A DNA stretch of 64,000 bases, taken from positions 1-64,000 of the forward strand of contig NZ_PJJM01000102.1 in NCBI RefSeq assembly GCF_002929805.1, read 5' to 3'. Both the position numbers and the translations under genes were made by a program. Below are positions 31,378 to 40,721 of this stretch, in pieces (the first letter of the stretch is position 1; every line of letters begins with the position of its first letter). Under the pieces are notes generated by a model. It saw only the letters and a list, made by a program, of their open reading frames with translations. It did not search any database and was not told where the DNA came from. The DNA is from Cryobacterium sp. Y50. GTDB taxonomy: Bacteria > Actinomycetota > Actinomycetes > Actinomycetales > Microbacteriaceae.

Positions 31378-32123
31378 TAGTCCCCCGCGACGTCCAGGGC
31401 TTCGGCCAGGGTGAACGCGCCGGCGTAGAGCGCCTTGCCCACGATGGCACCCTCGAGCCCCAGTGGTACGAGTTTGCGCAACGCTTCAATGTCATCGAGG
31501 CTCGAGATGCCGCCGGAGGCAATGACCGGCTTGCGCGTACGGTCGAGTACCTGACGTAGCAGGTCAATGTTCGGGCCTTGCAGGGTGCCGTCCTTGGTGA
31601 CGTCGGTCACCACATAGCGGGCGCACCCGGCAGTTTCGAGCCGTTCGAGAACCTGCCAGAGGTCCCCGCCGTCTTTGGTCCAGCCACGCGCGGCCAGCGT
31701 GGTTCCACGTACATCAAGGCCAACGGCGACTGCCTCACCGTATTGTGCGATGACGCTCGCCGCCCACTCCGGGTTTTCCAGCGCTGCGGTACCGAGGTTG
31801 ATGCGCTTGACGCCCGTGGTCAGTGCCGCTTCAAGCGATTCGTCATCGCGGATACCGCCGGAAAGCTCGATGTTCACGCCCTTGACCTGACGAATGACCT
31901 TCTTGATCACACCGGTGTTGGTGCCCCGGCCGAAGGCCGCGTCGAGGTCGACGAGGTGAATCCACTCGGCGCCTTGCCGTGCCCAGTCGGCCGCGGCGTC
32001 GACGGGGTCACCGTAGTTCGTTTCGGTGCCGGCCTCGCCCTGGGTCAGGCGCACAGCCTTGCCGCCGGCCACATCGACGGCGGGCAGGAGGACGAGCCTC
32101 GGTGTCTTGTTGAACTCACTCAT
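31377..32123 (-). CDS. priA: PriA, phosphoribosyl isomerase (HisA/TrpF)
   Basis: This (beta/alpha)8 enzyme isomerises ProFAR in histidine synthesis, and in actinobacteria also PRA in tryptophan synthesis. The N-terminal catalytic aspartate lies in [15 protein letters not shown], the second in [15 protein letters not shown]. The two phosphate loops are [12 protein letters not shown] and [10 protein letters not shown]. The dual PriA function is inferred from the lineage; no trpF is present in the window. The length is 248 aa. The order priA-hisH-hisB-hisC is the usual actinobacterial one; here hisH lies 93 bp upstream. Confidence 0.93.
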   Translation of the reverse strand: MSEFNKTPRLVLLPAVDVAGGKAVRLTQGEAGTETNYGDPVDAAADWARQGAEWIHLVDLDAAFGRGTNTGVIKKVIRQVKGVNIELSGGIRDDESLEAALTTGVKRINLGTAALENPEWAASVIAQYGEAVAVGLDVRGTTLAARGWTKDGGDLWQVLERLETAGCARYVVTDVTKDGTLQGPNIDLLRQVLDRTRKPVIASGGISSLDDIEALRKLVPLGLEGAIVGKALYAGAFTLAEALDVAGD

Positions 32124-32216
32124 TGATGTCCTTGATTGGTGCGGTCGCGCTGTGCGACCAATTGCAGGGGCCGTGGCTGTGGTGTGGATTGAACTGTGAA
32201 GTCTAGGCGCGCAGGG

Positions 32217-32849
32217 CTATCTGTGCAGCGTGCCGATCCAGTTCTTCAGCAAACGGATGCCTGCCTCCCCCGATTTTTCCGGGTGAAACTGGGTCGCGCT
32301 GAGTGGTCCGTTCTCGATCGCCGCCAGGAACGGAGCCCCGTGATCAGCCCAGGTCAGCCGGGGCTCTGGAAACGGCGGCATGACCTCGAGCGTCCAGGAT
32401 TGCGCCGCGTAGGAGTGCACGAAGTAGAACCGCTCATCTTCGATGCCTCGGAACAATTCGGAGTTGGGTGCGCTCGTGACGGTGTTCCAACCCATGTGCG
32501 GCAGGATCTTCGCGGGAAGTTCGGTGACCGTTCCCGGCCATTCGCCGAGGCCCTCGGTGTCCACGCCGCGTTCCACTCCGTGCTCGAACATGACCTGCAT
32601 TCCCACGCAGATTCCGAGCACCGGGCGACCGCCGGCCAGACGACGGTCGACGATGTCGTCACCGCGCACGGATTTGAGCGCTGCCATCACGGCGCTGAAC
32701 GCTCCAACCCCCGGCACGACGAGACCGTCGGCCTCTAGTGCAGTCATGCGGTCGCTCGTGAGAATGACTTCGGCGCCGGCCAACTCGAGCGCCTTGACGG
32801 CGGAGTGCACGTTTCCGGTTCCATAGTCGAAGACGACGACGTTCGTCAT
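32217..32849 (-). CDS. hisH: Imidazole glycerol phosphate synthase, glutaminase subunit
   Basis: HisH supplies ammonia to HisF. The class I glutamine amidotransferase triad is visible: nucleophile Cys in [14 protein letters not shown], His and Glu in [13 protein letters not shown]. The N-terminus [18 protein letters not shown] is typical. The length is 210 aa. It overlaps hisB by 4 nt. HisF is not in the window. Confidence 0.95.
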   Translation of the reverse strand: MTNVVVFDYGTGNVHSAVKALELAGAEVILTSDRMTALEADGLVVPGVGAFSAVMAALKSVRGDDIVDRRLAGGRPVLGICVGMQVMFEHGVERGVDTEGLGEWPGTVTELPAKILPHMGWNTVTSAPNSELFRGIEDERFYFVHSYAAQSWTLEVMPPFPEPRLTWADHGAPFLAAIENGPLSATQFHPEKSGEAGIRLLKNWIGTLHR

Positions 32850-33469
32850 AGGGCTCCCTTGGTAGACGGGATGCCGTGCACCAGCGGGTCGAGGGCTTTG
32901 GCGAGTCGAAAGGCGCGGGCGAACGCTTTGAATTCGGCCTCGGCAATGTGGTGCGGATCGCGTCCGCCAAGCAAGGTGACGTGCACCGTCAGGCCGGCGT
33001 GAAAGGTAATCGCTTCGAAGACGTGACGCACCATAGAGCCGGTGAAGTGCCCACCGATGAGGTGGAATTCGAAGCCAGCCGGCTCGCCGGTGTGCACGAG
33101 ATAGGGACGGCCGGAAATATCGACGACGGCCTGGGCGAGCGCCTCGTCGAGGGGCACGAGGGCGTCTCCGTAGCGGGAGATGCCCGACTTGTCGCCAAGC
33201 GCCTGACGAATCGCCTGGCCAAGTACGATTCCAACGTCTTCGACGGTGTGGTGCACGTCGATTTCGATGTCGCCGGAGGCGCGCACCGTGAGGTCGGTCA
33301 GGGAGTGTTTGGCGAACGCCGTCAGCAGGTGGTCGTAGAACGGCACCGAGGTGCGGATGTCGCTCACGCCCGTGCCATCGAGATTCAGCGACAGATCGAT
33401 GCTGGATTCACTCGTCTCCCGTTGCAGGTGTACGACGCGGGGCACGGGAGTGTCAGCAGGTGAGCTCAT
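32846..33469 (-). CDS. hisB: Imidazoleglycerol-phosphate dehydratase
   Basis: This is the Mn-dependent sixth step of histidine biosynthesis. It has the paired metal motifs [18 protein letters not shown] and [15 protein letters not shown], and the terminal [15 protein letters not shown] block. The 207-aa monofunctional form (no HisN phosphatase fused) is normal for actinobacteria. It lies 9 bp after hisC and overlaps hisH. Confidence 0.96.
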   Translation of the reverse strand: MSSPADTPVPRVVHLQRETSESSIDLSLNLDGTGVSDIRTSVPFYDHLLTAFAKHSLTDLTVRASGDIEIDVHHTVEDVGIVLGQAIRQALGDKSGISRYGDALVPLDEALAQAVVDISGRPYLVHTGEPAGFEFHLIGGHFTGSMVRHVFEAITFHAGLTVHVTLLGGRDPHHIAEAEFKAFARAFRLAKALDPLVHGIPSTKGAL

Positions 33470-33478
33470 GGGTCTAGT

Positions 33479-34603
33479 TTATTCGGCTTGGGCGGGCACG
33501 GTTTGACCGGGGCGGTCACTGCGACCAAGTCGGGCAATGGCGTCGAGGAACAGGGTCGTCTCCTGCTCGGTGCCGGCCGTCACGCGCAGGTGGTTAGCGA
33601 TGCCCACATCGCGAATGAGGATTCCCTCACCCAGCAGCGCTTCGAAGGTCTCGCGCGGTTCGGTTACTCCCCCAAACAGTACGAAGTTGCTCCAGCTACG
33701 GTGCGGGGCATAGCCCAGACGTGCGAGCTCGACGACGAGACGGTCACGCTGCCCGCGGATGTCATCGACCATCGCGAGCATCTCGGCGCTGTGAGCGAGG
33801 GCCGCGTTCGCCGCCGCCTGGGTCAGCGCGGACAGGTGGTACGGCAGACGAACCAGGCGCAGGGCATCCGCCACGGCCGGATCGGCGGCCAGGTAGCCCA
33901 CTCGGGCACCAGCGAAGGCGAACGCTTTGCTCATCGTGCGGGAGACGAGCAGGCGTTCCCGACCGGGCAGCAGGGTGAGCGCGCTCGGCGTGCCGACGGG
34001 TGCGAATTCGGCGTACGCCTCGTCAACTACGACGATGCCGTCGGTCGCATCGTAGGCGGCCGCGATGGTCTCGAGGGATAGCGGCGTGCCCGTGGGATTG
34101 TTCGGCGAGCAGAGAAAGACGATATCGGGGTCGGTACGCACGATCTCACTCACGGCGGTAGCCGGTGACAGCTCGTAGTCCGCGTCGCGCGTTCCCGCAA
34201 TCCACGTGGTGTCCGTTCCCGACGCGAGGATCGAGTACATCGAGTAGGTCGGGGCAAAGCCCAATAGGCTGCGTCCCGGTCCACCGAAGGCCTGCAGCAC
34301 CTGTTGCAGCACCTCGTTGGAGCCGTTGGCCGCCCAGATATTGTCGGCGGTCAGTCCTTCGCCAAGATATCGGGCGAGCGCCTCGCGCAGAGCGGTGAAC
34401 TCTCGATCGGGATACCGATTCACTGAACGGATGGCCTCGGCCAAGCCGGCGAGGATGTCGCGGGCCACAGCTTCGGGAACGGCGTGCGTGTTCTCGTTCA
34501 CGTTCAGGGCTACCGGAACATGCAGTTGCGGGGCACCGTATGGCGAACGGCCTTGCAGGTTGGTGCGGAGGGGAAGATCTTCGAGACTGGTCACCCTCTC
34601 CAT
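33479..34603 (-). CDS. hisC: Histidinol-phosphate aminotransferase
   Basis: This fold-type I PLP enzyme shows FLCSPNNPTGTPLS, VVDEAYAEFA and the PLP lysine in SRTMSKAFAFAGARVGY. The N-terminus LPLRTNLQGRSPYGAPQ is the HisC substrate-specificity region. The length is 374 aa. It is the first gene of hisC-B-H-priA; the upstream gap to the LysM gene's stop is 31 bp. Confidence 0.95.
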   Translation of the reverse strand: MERVTSLEDLPLRTNLQGRSPYGAPQLHVPVALNVNENTHAVPEAVARDILAGLAEAIRSVNRYPDREFTALREALARYLGEGLTADNIWAANGSNEVLQQVLQAFGGPGRSLLGFAPTYSMYSILASGTDTTWIAGTRDADYELSPATAVSEIVRTDPDIVFLCSPNNPTGTPLSLETIAAAYDATDGIVVVDEAYAEFAPVGTPSALTLLPGRERLLVSRTMSKAFAFAGARVGYLAADPAVADALRLVRLPYHLSALTQAAANAALAHSAEMLAMVDDIRGQRDRLVVELARLGYAPHRSWSNFVLFGGVTEPRETFEALLGEGILIRDVGIANHLRVTAGTEQETTLFLDAIARLGRSDRPGQTVPAQAE

Positions 34604-34634
34604 GCTAAGGCCACGTGCTGCTGCCCATCGCTAC

Positions 34635-35048
34635 CTAGGAGTTAGCGGGGAGTTCCAGGCGCTGACCCGGCTGCAGCGTTTCTACGGACAATGCGTTGAG
34701 GCGCTTGATGTCGGCGACGACGTCGCGCGGGTCGGCGGCGGGAAAGTTCTCTTCGGCAAGGTTCCAGAGAGTTTGGCCGGGTGTGACCGTGATGAATCGG
34801 GCTGAACCGACGTCGGTCGGCGAATAGGCCAGCGTGGCCAGGATGCCTGAGTCGGTTGTGTACGACACGAGATCGATGCCGCTAGCAGATCCAGAGGCTT
34901 CGGCCCCTCCCCCATTGACGGCGAATGCGAGGGCGCCCAGGACAACTGGCAATGCAGCGAGCGTGGTGAAAACGACTCGCCCACGCCGGGTGAGGCGAAG
35001 ACGTATGACGGGCGAGAGAGAAACTGCGGGAGCAAATGCTGTGGTCAT
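34635..35048 (-). CDS. LysM-domain membrane protein, YneA/DivS-like
   Basis: The ATG at 35048 (ribosome-binding site GGAGG) gives 137 aa: a cytoplasmic basic segment, one TM helix (VVFTTLAALPVVLGALAFAV), a linker, and a C-terminal LysM domain (FITVTPGQTLWNLAEENFP through LQPGQRLELP). This architecture beside a divergent lexA is that of the SOS-induced cell-division suppressor YneA and its actinobacterial counterparts. I infer the same role: pausing septation during DNA repair. Candidate LexA boxes lie upstream. Confidence 0.8.
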   Translation of the reverse strand: MTTAFAPAVSLSPVIRLRLTRRGRVVFTTLAALPVVLGALAFAVNGGGAEASGSASGIDLVSYTTDSGILATLAYSPTDVGSARFITVTPGQTLWNLAEENFPAADPRDVVADIKRLNALSVETLQPGQRLELPANS

Positions 35049-35113
35049 GTCAAACCTCCAAGGTTGGCGGGCTGCGAGTCTCGTATTCGGCCCTCGGCCG
35101 GGAGGACCGAATA

Positions 35114-35127
35114 CGAAACTATGTTCC
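35114..35127. promoter_or_regulatory. Candidate LexA (SOS) box 1
   Basis: CGAAACTATGTTCC matches 8 of the 10 fixed positions of the Gram-positive SOS consensus CGAAC-N4-GTTCG. It lies 66 bp upstream of the LysM gene start. Confidence 0.45.
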
Positions 35128-35197
35128 GAATATAACTTCGAACAATCGAACATGCAAGCTTTTTCTCGTCTCTGCCCGGAAAATCGCGCAACACACT

Positions 35198-35211
35198 CGA
35201 ATAAGTGTTTG
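35198..35211. promoter_or_regulatory. Candidate LexA (SOS) box 2
   Basis: CGAATAAGTGTTTG matches 8 of the 10 fixed positions of CGAAC-N4-GTTCG and is embedded in a wider imperfect dyad (ACACT/AGTGT). It lies 128 bp upstream of the lexA start, so it is suited to lexA autoregulation or to the divergent gene. Confidence 0.4.
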
Positions 35212-35338
35212 TTTCAGGGCCGAGAACTGGATAAACTTTCGATAGGTCAATTGCTTGATTGCTACTCAACCAGATACCACCGACATTCCCGCGAGACGTC
35301 CTTCAATCCGCGCGGGACCGACTCAAGGAGCGCTCCTC

Positions 35339-36043
35339 GTGACACAAAACACCAGCGGTACCCGCGACAAGGCCGGCACTCGGCGCCGCAAGAGTTTGAG
35401 CCCGCGCCAGCTCGCCATCCTCGACGTGATTCAGCGTTCCGTCAGCTCACGCGGCTACCCGCCGAGCATGCGTGAGATCGGTGACGCCGTCGGCCTCGCC
35501 TCGCTGTCGAGCGTGACTCACCAGCTCAACCAGCTTGAGCTAAGCGGCTATCTGCGCCGCGACCCGAATCGTCCCCGCGCTCTCGAAGTGCTCATCGAGA
35601 TTCAACGCCCGCCCGAAGACATCGGAACCGGCGACCAGGACAGTTTTCACCCGGGCGTGCAGGTCGGCGACGCTGCGATGGTTCCCCTCGTCGGTCGTAT
35701 CGCTGCCGGCATTCCGATCACGGCAGATCAGCAGATCGACGAGATCTTCCCGCTGCCCCGTCAGCTCGTCGGCCAGGGCGAACTGTTCATGCTCAAGGTC
35801 GTCGGTGAATCGATGATCGATGCGGCGATCTGCGACGGCGACTGGGTTGTCGTTCGCCAGCAGAAAACCGCGGAGAACGGCGAGATCGTGGCGGCCATGC
35901 TCGACAACGAAGCCACCGTAAAGGTGCTGCGCAAGCGCGACGGCCACACCTGGCTGCTGCCGCGCAACAGCAACTTCGAACCCATCGTTGGCGACTACGC
36001 CGATATCCTCGGCAAAGTCGTCGCCGTTTTGCGCTCGGTCTAG
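35339..36043 (+). CDS. lexA: LexA repressor
   Basis: LexA is the master SOS repressor, with an N-terminal winged helix ([20 protein letters not shown]) and a C-terminal S24 peptidase. The self-cleavage bond is Ala-Gly in GRIAAGIP (about 123-124), the nucleophile is Ser158 in VVGESMI and the general base Lys195 in TVKVLRKR. I choose the GTG at 35339 (234 aa), 8 nt behind AAGGAG; an upstream ATG at 35255 would add 28 residues without family support. It is divergent from the LysM gene. Confidence 0.96.
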   Translation: MTQNTSGTRDKAGTRRRKSLSPRQLAILDVIQRSVSSRGYPPSMREIGDAVGLASLSSVTHQLNQLELSGYLRRDPNRPRALEVLIEIQRPPEDIGTGDQDSFHPGVQVGDAAMVPLVGRIAAGIPITADQQIDEIFPLPRQLVGQGELFMLKVVGESMIDAAICDGDWVVVRQQKTAENGEIVAAMLDNEATVKVLRKRDGHTWLLPRNSNFEPIVGDYADILGKVVAVLRSV

Positions 36044-36088
36044 CGAGCCAGATCCAAGCAAAGAAGAGAACGACCAAAGCACGGCGTG

Positions 36089-36118
36089 AGGCCCGATCAC
36101 TAAACGGTGATCGGGCCT
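36089..36118. terminator. Bidirectional hairpin between lexA and metE
   Basis: This is a perfect 12-bp stem (36089-36100 with 36107-36118) with a 6-nt loop, lying between the convergent lexA and metE 3' ends. There is no long T run on either side, which is common in high-GC actinobacteria. Confidence 0.8.
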
Positions 36119-36153
36119 GAAGACTGCCTGCCGGCGCCAGGTACGCGGGTGAG

Positions 36154-38499
36154 CTACCGGGTGACGCTAGCTCTCACATCGGCAGCGCGGCGATCGCGCA
36201 CCACCCGGGTCGCAGCCAGCATGTTGTGCAGGGACCGCACCGTCTCCTCGTAGCCACGCGTCTTGAGGCCGCAGTCCGGGTTCACCCACACCTGGCGTTC
36301 GGGGATGGACTCCAAGGCGGTGTCCAGCAGGGTCGTCAGCTCGTCGACGCTAGGTACTCGCGGCGAGTGGATGTCATAGATGCCGGCCCCGATACCGTGG
36401 TTGAACCCGCCGGCCTCAATCTGCCGTACCACCTCCATGCGTGAGCGGGCCGCTTCGATGCTCGTGACGTCGGCGTCGAGGTTGCGGATAGCCTCGATGA
36501 CGACGCCGAACTCCGAGTAGCAGAGGTGCGTGTGAATTTGAGTCGCTTTCGCGACCCCGGCCGTGGCCAGCCGAAAGGAGCCGACCGACCAGTCCAGGTA
36601 GTCGGCGTGGTCCTTCTTCTTCAGCGGCAGCAGCTCCCGCAAGGCCGGCTCGTCAACCTGAACAATCTTGATACCCGCAGCTTCCAGGTCGCCGATTTCA
36701 TCGCGCAGTGCAAGGGCGACCTGGCGAGCGGTCTCGCCAAGCGGCTGGTCGTCACGCACGAACGACCAGGCCAGAATCGTCACCGGTCCGGTGAGCATGC
36801 CCTTAACCGGCTTGGCTGTCAGGCTCTGCGTGTACACCGACCAGTCCACCGTGATCGGGGCCGGGCGCGAGACGTCGCCCCACAGAATGGATGGTCTGGT
36901 GCAGCGGCTGCCGTAGGACTGCACCCAGCCGTTCTCGGTCACGGCGAACCCGTCGAGGTTCTCAGCAAAGTACTGCACCATGTCGTTGCGCTCGGGTTCC
37001 CCGTGTACGAGCACGTCGAGTCCGATCTCTTCCTGCAGGGCGACGACGCGGCCGATCTCGGCGCGCATCAGGTCGCGGTAGTCATCGGCTGGCAGGGTTC
37101 CTTTGAGAAACTGGGCGCGGGCCCGGCGAATGTCGGCGGTCTGCGGAAATGATCCGATCGTGGTCGTGGGCAGCGGCGGTAGCTGCAGCGCAGCATTCTG
37201 AGCGGTCAGGCGATCGGCGTAGTCGCCACGGGTGAAATCGGCGTCGGTGAGTGCGGCTGCACGCGCTCGCACCGAACCGTCGCGTACCCCCGGAGCGGCG
37301 AGGCGCGCGGTCAGCGCGGCAGCGGCATCCGCGAGCGGAGTGGCAATGGCCGCCCGCCCCGCAGCGAGACCGAACGCGAGGGTGGCAACCTGGCCCACCT
37401 TCTGGTCGGCGAAGGCCAGCCAGCTGGTCAGGTCGAGCGGCAACGAGATCTCATCGAGCACGTCGTGCGGCACGTGCAGCAGCGAGGTCGAGGTGGATAC
37501 GGTGACGGAGTCGGACAGCGCGCGCACGCTCTCGGCGCGCTCGAAAGCGCTGGCGAGGTCGCCGCGCCAGATGTTGTGCCCGTCGATCGCCCCGGCAACG
37601 AGGGTCTTGGCGGCCAGCCCGGGCACCGCCTGCGGCAGAGTGCCCCGCACCAGGTCGAGGCCGATCGCCTCGACGGTAGTGTCGGCAAGAACCGGCAGGG
37701 CATCATCGAGGCTTCCGTAGGGCGCCGCGACAAACAGGGCGGGGCGGCCACTGAGTCGACCGAGCACTCCATAAGCGGCTGCGATCGCCGCCAGCGTGTC
37801 CCCGCGTGGTACGTCGATCGATTCGCTGACCAGTCCCGGCTCGTCGAGTTGCACCCAGTCGGCGCCGGCATCCGCTAGCCGCGATAGCAGCGCTGCGTAG
37901 ACAGGAAGGAGGTCGTCGAGCCGGGACAGCGGGGAGAACCCGGCCGGCGCCTCATCGCTGGCCTTGCTGAGCAGTAGAAAGGTGACCGGACCGACGAGCA
38001 CCGGACGGGTGAGGAAGCCGGCCGCCCTGGCCTCGAGAAACTCGCGCACGATGCGGTCACCGACCAACGAGAACACGGTCTCCGGGCCAATCTCGGGCAC
38101 GAGGTAGTGGTAGTTCGAGTCGAACCACTTGGTCATCTCAAGCGGCAGGTTCTCGCCCTCGCCGCGGGCCAGGGTGAAGTACCCGGCCAGGTCGAGGGTT
38201 CCATCAGCACCGACGAGCGAGGCGAACCGGGTGGGAATCGCTCCAACGGCGACAATGGTGTCCAGCACCTGGTCGTAGTACGAGAACGACTCGGGGATCG
38301 ACGAGTCGGTGCGGCCGAGCCCGAGGCCAACGAGCCGTTCGCGGGTGGCCGAGCGCAGCTCGGCGGCCACACTCTCTAAAGCGACCGCGTCGATCGCCCC
38401 AGACCAGAATGCTTCGACGGCCTTCTTGAGCTCGCGCCGCCGACCGATGCGCGGGTAGCCGAGGATGGTACCGGTGGGAAATGCGGGTGAATTGGGCAT
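36154..38499 (-). CDS. metE: Cobalamin-independent methionine synthase
   Basis: MetE transfers a methyl group from 5-methyl-THF-polyglutamate to homocysteine. The protein begins PNSPAFPTGTILGYPRIGR and has two TIM-barrel halves. The C-terminal zinc ligands are in THLCYSEF (His, Cys) and NPDCGLKTRGYEE (Cys). The ATG at 38499 gives 781 aa, the usual size; the longer frame runs through the metF-metE gap. It is downstream of metF (88-bp gap). No cobalamin riboswitch was seen upstream of the pair. Confidence 0.96.
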   Translation of the reverse strand: MPNSPAFPTGTILGYPRIGRRRELKKAVEAFWSGAIDAVALESVAAELRSATRERLVGLGLGRTDSSIPESFSYYDQVLDTIVAVGAIPTRFASLVGADGTLDLAGYFTLARGEGENLPLEMTKWFDSNYHYLVPEIGPETVFSLVGDRIVREFLEARAAGFLTRPVLVGPVTFLLLSKASDEAPAGFSPLSRLDDLLPVYAALLSRLADAGADWVQLDEPGLVSESIDVPRGDTLAAIAAAYGVLGRLSGRPALFVAAPYGSLDDALPVLADTTVEAIGLDLVRGTLPQAVPGLAAKTLVAGAIDGHNIWRGDLASAFERAESVRALSDSVTVSTSTSLLHVPHDVLDEISLPLDLTSWLAFADQKVGQVATLAFGLAAGRAAIATPLADAAAALTARLAAPGVRDGSVRARAAALTDADFTRGDYADRLTAQNAALQLPPLPTTTIGSFPQTADIRRARAQFLKGTLPADDYRDLMRAEIGRVVALQEEIGLDVLVHGEPERNDMVQYFAENLDGFAVTENGWVQSYGSRCTRPSILWGDVSRPAPITVDWSVYTQSLTAKPVKGMLTGPVTILAWSFVRDDQPLGETARQVALALRDEIGDLEAAGIKIVQVDEPALRELLPLKKKDHADYLDWSVGSFRLATAGVAKATQIHTHLCYSEFGVVIEAIRNLDADVTSIEAARSRMEVVRQIEAGGFNHGIGAGIYDIHSPRVPSVDELTTLLDTALESIPERQVWVNPDCGLKTRGYEETVRSLHNMLAATRVVRDRRAADVRASVTR

Positions 38500-38587
38500 G
38501 GATATTCCTTCATTGGAGCATTGGTCGCTGGAATGGTTAAAAAGATCGAACGTGACGGGGGCCTGCACGCTGAAGCGGGCGTGAGGC

Positions 38588-39553
38588 CTAGAGCATGGCT
38601 GCCGGCACTGGAAGTGCCCCACACCCCTCGAGAACCTGCAGCACGGTCTCGTGTTGGTTGAAGGCGTAGAGGTGGAGTCCGGGGGCGCCGCCCGCAAGCA
38701 CATCCTGCCCGAGGCGCACGGCGTAGTCGATGCCGATCTGGCGCTGCCCTTCCTCGGTCGGTTCGACCTCGAGCTCGATGCAGAGTTCCGCAGGCAACTT
38801 CTCGCCGGAGAGCTGCAGAATTCGGCGTAACCGGTTCGGGCTGGTCACCGGCATGATGCCGGGAAGAATGGGAAAGAGCACCCCGGCCGATCGAGCCCGC
38901 TGGATGAAGCTCAGGTAGTCGTCGGCGTGGAAGAAGAGTTGGGTGATGGCGAGGTTGGCACCGGCCGCTTGTTTGGCCAGCAGGGTGTCGATGTCCTGGC
39001 TGACCGACCGGGAGTTGGGGTGTCCGTTCGGAAAGGCCGCGACTCCGATGCGCACCTTGCTGCGTTCCGTTTTCACCCCGCGGGCGCCGGGCAGGCCCGG
39101 AATCACCGTCTCGATGTACGGCACCCGTTCGGTCTGCACGCGGTGAATAAGCTGCACGAGCTCCCCCGCGCTGTGCAGATCGCCGAGAAAAGTGTTGTCG
39201 CCTTCGACCGCGCCCTGCGGTGCGTCGCCGCGAATGGCCAGAAAGCTGCGTATGCCGGCGTCGAGGAACTCCCGAATGAGGCGGCTCGCGTCTGCGTGCG
39301 AGGAGCCGACGCAGGTGAGATGCGCCATCGCATCCGCTTCGGTGTGGTCCTTGATGTAGCGCAGCACGTCCAGAGAAGAGTTGCGCGAGGAGCCGTTGGC
39401 ACCGTAGGTGACCGAGATGAACTCGGGGCCGGCTGCGGCCAGGCGGTCGATGGTGTGCGTGAGAGCGGATGCTGCGGCCGCCGATTTGGGCGGGTACACC
39501 TCGAACGAGAACGCCGGGCGGGCGTTGCACGCGGAAATTCCTGTCGTGGTCAT
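38588..39553 (-). CDS. metF: 5,10-methylenetetrahydrofolate reductase
   Basis: This FAD enzyme makes 5-methyl-THF, the methyl donor for MetE next door. N-terminal FSFEVYPPKS carries the catalytic glutamate; FISVTYGANGSSR and LTCVGSSHADASRL follow, and ITQLFFHADDYLSFI and ILPGIMPVTS close the folate site. The length of 321 aa is normal. metF-metE form a minus-strand unit whose promoter must lie in the 421-bp region 39554-39974. Confidence 0.95.
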   Translation of the reverse strand: MTTTGISACNARPAFSFEVYPPKSAAAASALTHTIDRLAAAGPEFISVTYGANGSSRNSSLDVLRYIKDHTEADAMAHLTCVGSSHADASRLIREFLDAGIRSFLAIRGDAPQGAVEGDNTFLGDLHSAGELVQLIHRVQTERVPYIETVIPGLPGARGVKTERSKVRIGVAAFPNGHPNSRSVSQDIDTLLAKQAAGANLAITQLFFHADDYLSFIQRARSAGVLFPILPGIMPVTSPNRLRRILQLSGEKLPAELCIELEVEPTEEGQRQIGIDYAVRLGQDVLAGGAPGLHLYAFNQHETVLQVLEGCGALPVPAAML

Positions 39554-39974
39554 GGTTCCTCATTCGGCAGAAGCAGTACAGCGGGTGATGGCCGGGTGGC
39601 CGCGTACGCGCCAGCATGCTGGCGGTTCTTCGCGGGCGGATGCCGGGCTCGGCTGTCGCTCCATGCCAAGGAAATGAATTCCGTCGGCAACGATTGATTC
39701 GACAGTAACAACACCGACGTCGAACGATTCGAATATGACAATTCGTGTCATCTCGGCGGTCAGACGGCATCTATTGGGCAAGGACGCAAACGTTCGAGGC
39801 AGGGAGTTTCGCCGTCGCGAGAAGGTCGGCGAGAATTCGACCGACGGTGAGCGTCAGCTGATGTCGGACACGAAGGGTATGGATGGCGTTTTGTGCGGCC
39901 GTCCGGTTTCAGTCGTTGGGCGACACGTGCGCAATCGTGTTCAAAGGCCGCAGGTGTACACGTAGCATGATGCG
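39554..39974. promoter_or_regulatory. Gene-free divergent region metF - lysE
   Basis: These 421 bp separate metF and the LysE-family gene. I find two perfect dyads: CGCCAGCATGCTGGCG at 39609-39624 and ATGACA-N5-TGTCAT at 39735-39751. Open frames here lack credible starts and composition. No known SAM, SAH or cobalamin riboswitch core is recognisable. A TAGCAT at 39963-39968 just before the lysE GTG could be a -10 box of a near-leaderless transcript. Confidence 0.5.
39735..39751. promoter_or_regulatory. Inverted repeat upstream of metF
   Basis: ATGACA-ATTCG-TGTCAT has perfect 6-bp arms with a 5-nt spacer, located 182 bp upstream of the metF start. Size and spacing suit a dimeric regulator; the identity is unknown, and it does not resemble the corynebacterial McbR site. 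Confidence 0.4.
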
Positions 39975-40610
39975 GTGACGATCTCGCAAGCGGTACTCGG
40001 ATTTGCGACAGTAGCCGCGATCCTCACGGTCATCCCCGGACTGGACACGACTCTGGTGCTCCGCTCTGCGCTCGTGCGGGGTCGGCGTCAAGCCGTCGTG
40101 ACAGCTTTCGGAATCGCAACCGGCGCGCTCATCTGGGGTGCGGCTGCAGCGCTTGGGGCCGCCGCGCTACTCGCGGCGTCTCACCTTGCGTACCAAATGG
40201 TGACTATCGGCGGATCGCTATATATGGGTTACCTGGGTGTCAGCATGATTGTCAAGAGCTTCCACAGCACGGGCAACGGTCACGCCACCACCGCGACAAC
40301 CGAATCGGCCTCGCTATGGCGATCATTCAGTACCGGCACCTGGACCAACCTGCTCAACCCCAAAATTGGCGTGTTCTATATCGCAACAATCCCTCAGTTT
40401 ATTCCAGAAGGCACCTCGCCGCTCGCTATGGGGCTGCTTCTATCCGCCGTTCACGCGCTCATGAGCCTGGTCTGGTTCGCCGTCATCATCGTCGGGGCGA
40501 ACTCTGCGCGTCGATGGCTGGCCCAGGCCCGCGCGCTTCGCATTATTGACCGGTGCGCCGGAACTGTTCTCATCGGATTTGGTGTCAAGCTCGCTCTCGA
40601 GCACCGATAG
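39975..40610 (+). CDS. LysE/RhtB-family exporter
   Basis: This six-TM amino-acid exporter has the family N-terminus (VAAILTVIPGLDTTLVLRSAL) and the GxxxGxxxW block (FGIATGALIWGAAAALGA). The central WTNLLNPKIGVFYIATIPQF is the LysE/RhtB signature. The length is 211 aa, with a GTG start at 39975. The exported substrate (homoserine, threonine, methionine or others) cannot be told. It is divergent from metF, which hints at but does not prove a methionine link. Confidence 0.9.
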   Translation: MTISQAVLGFATVAAILTVIPGLDTTLVLRSALVRGRRQAVVTAFGIATGALIWGAAAALGAAALLAASHLAYQMVTIGGSLYMGYLGVSMIVKSFHSTGNGHATTATTESASLWRSFSTGTWTNLLNPKIGVFYIATIPQFIPEGTSPLAMGLLLSAVHALMSLVWFAVIIVGANSARRWLAQARALRIIDRCAGTVLIGFGVKLALEHR

Positions 40611-40721
40611 CCACACTGTGGCCGAAAGTCCATCGTGGACTCCATGCTTGTTTTCGTCCCCCAGAGGGTTTCCCAAATAGGATCGGCGACACAGTCGCCG
40701 AATGCTCGCATGGGTGCGAAA

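Noticed and set aside
35140-35156. CGAAC-AAT-CGAAC as a LexA box
   Set aside because: The two halves are direct, not inverted, and the spacing is wrong.
39735-39965. Small plus-strand ORF starting MTIRVISAVRRHL
   Set aside because: It has no ribosome-binding site or family similarity, and it overlaps the metF control region.
39554-39974. Cobalamin or SAM riboswitch upstream of metF-metE
   Set aside because: The B12-box and the conserved SAM/SAH core sequences are not recognisable on the minus strand; only simple palindromes are seen.
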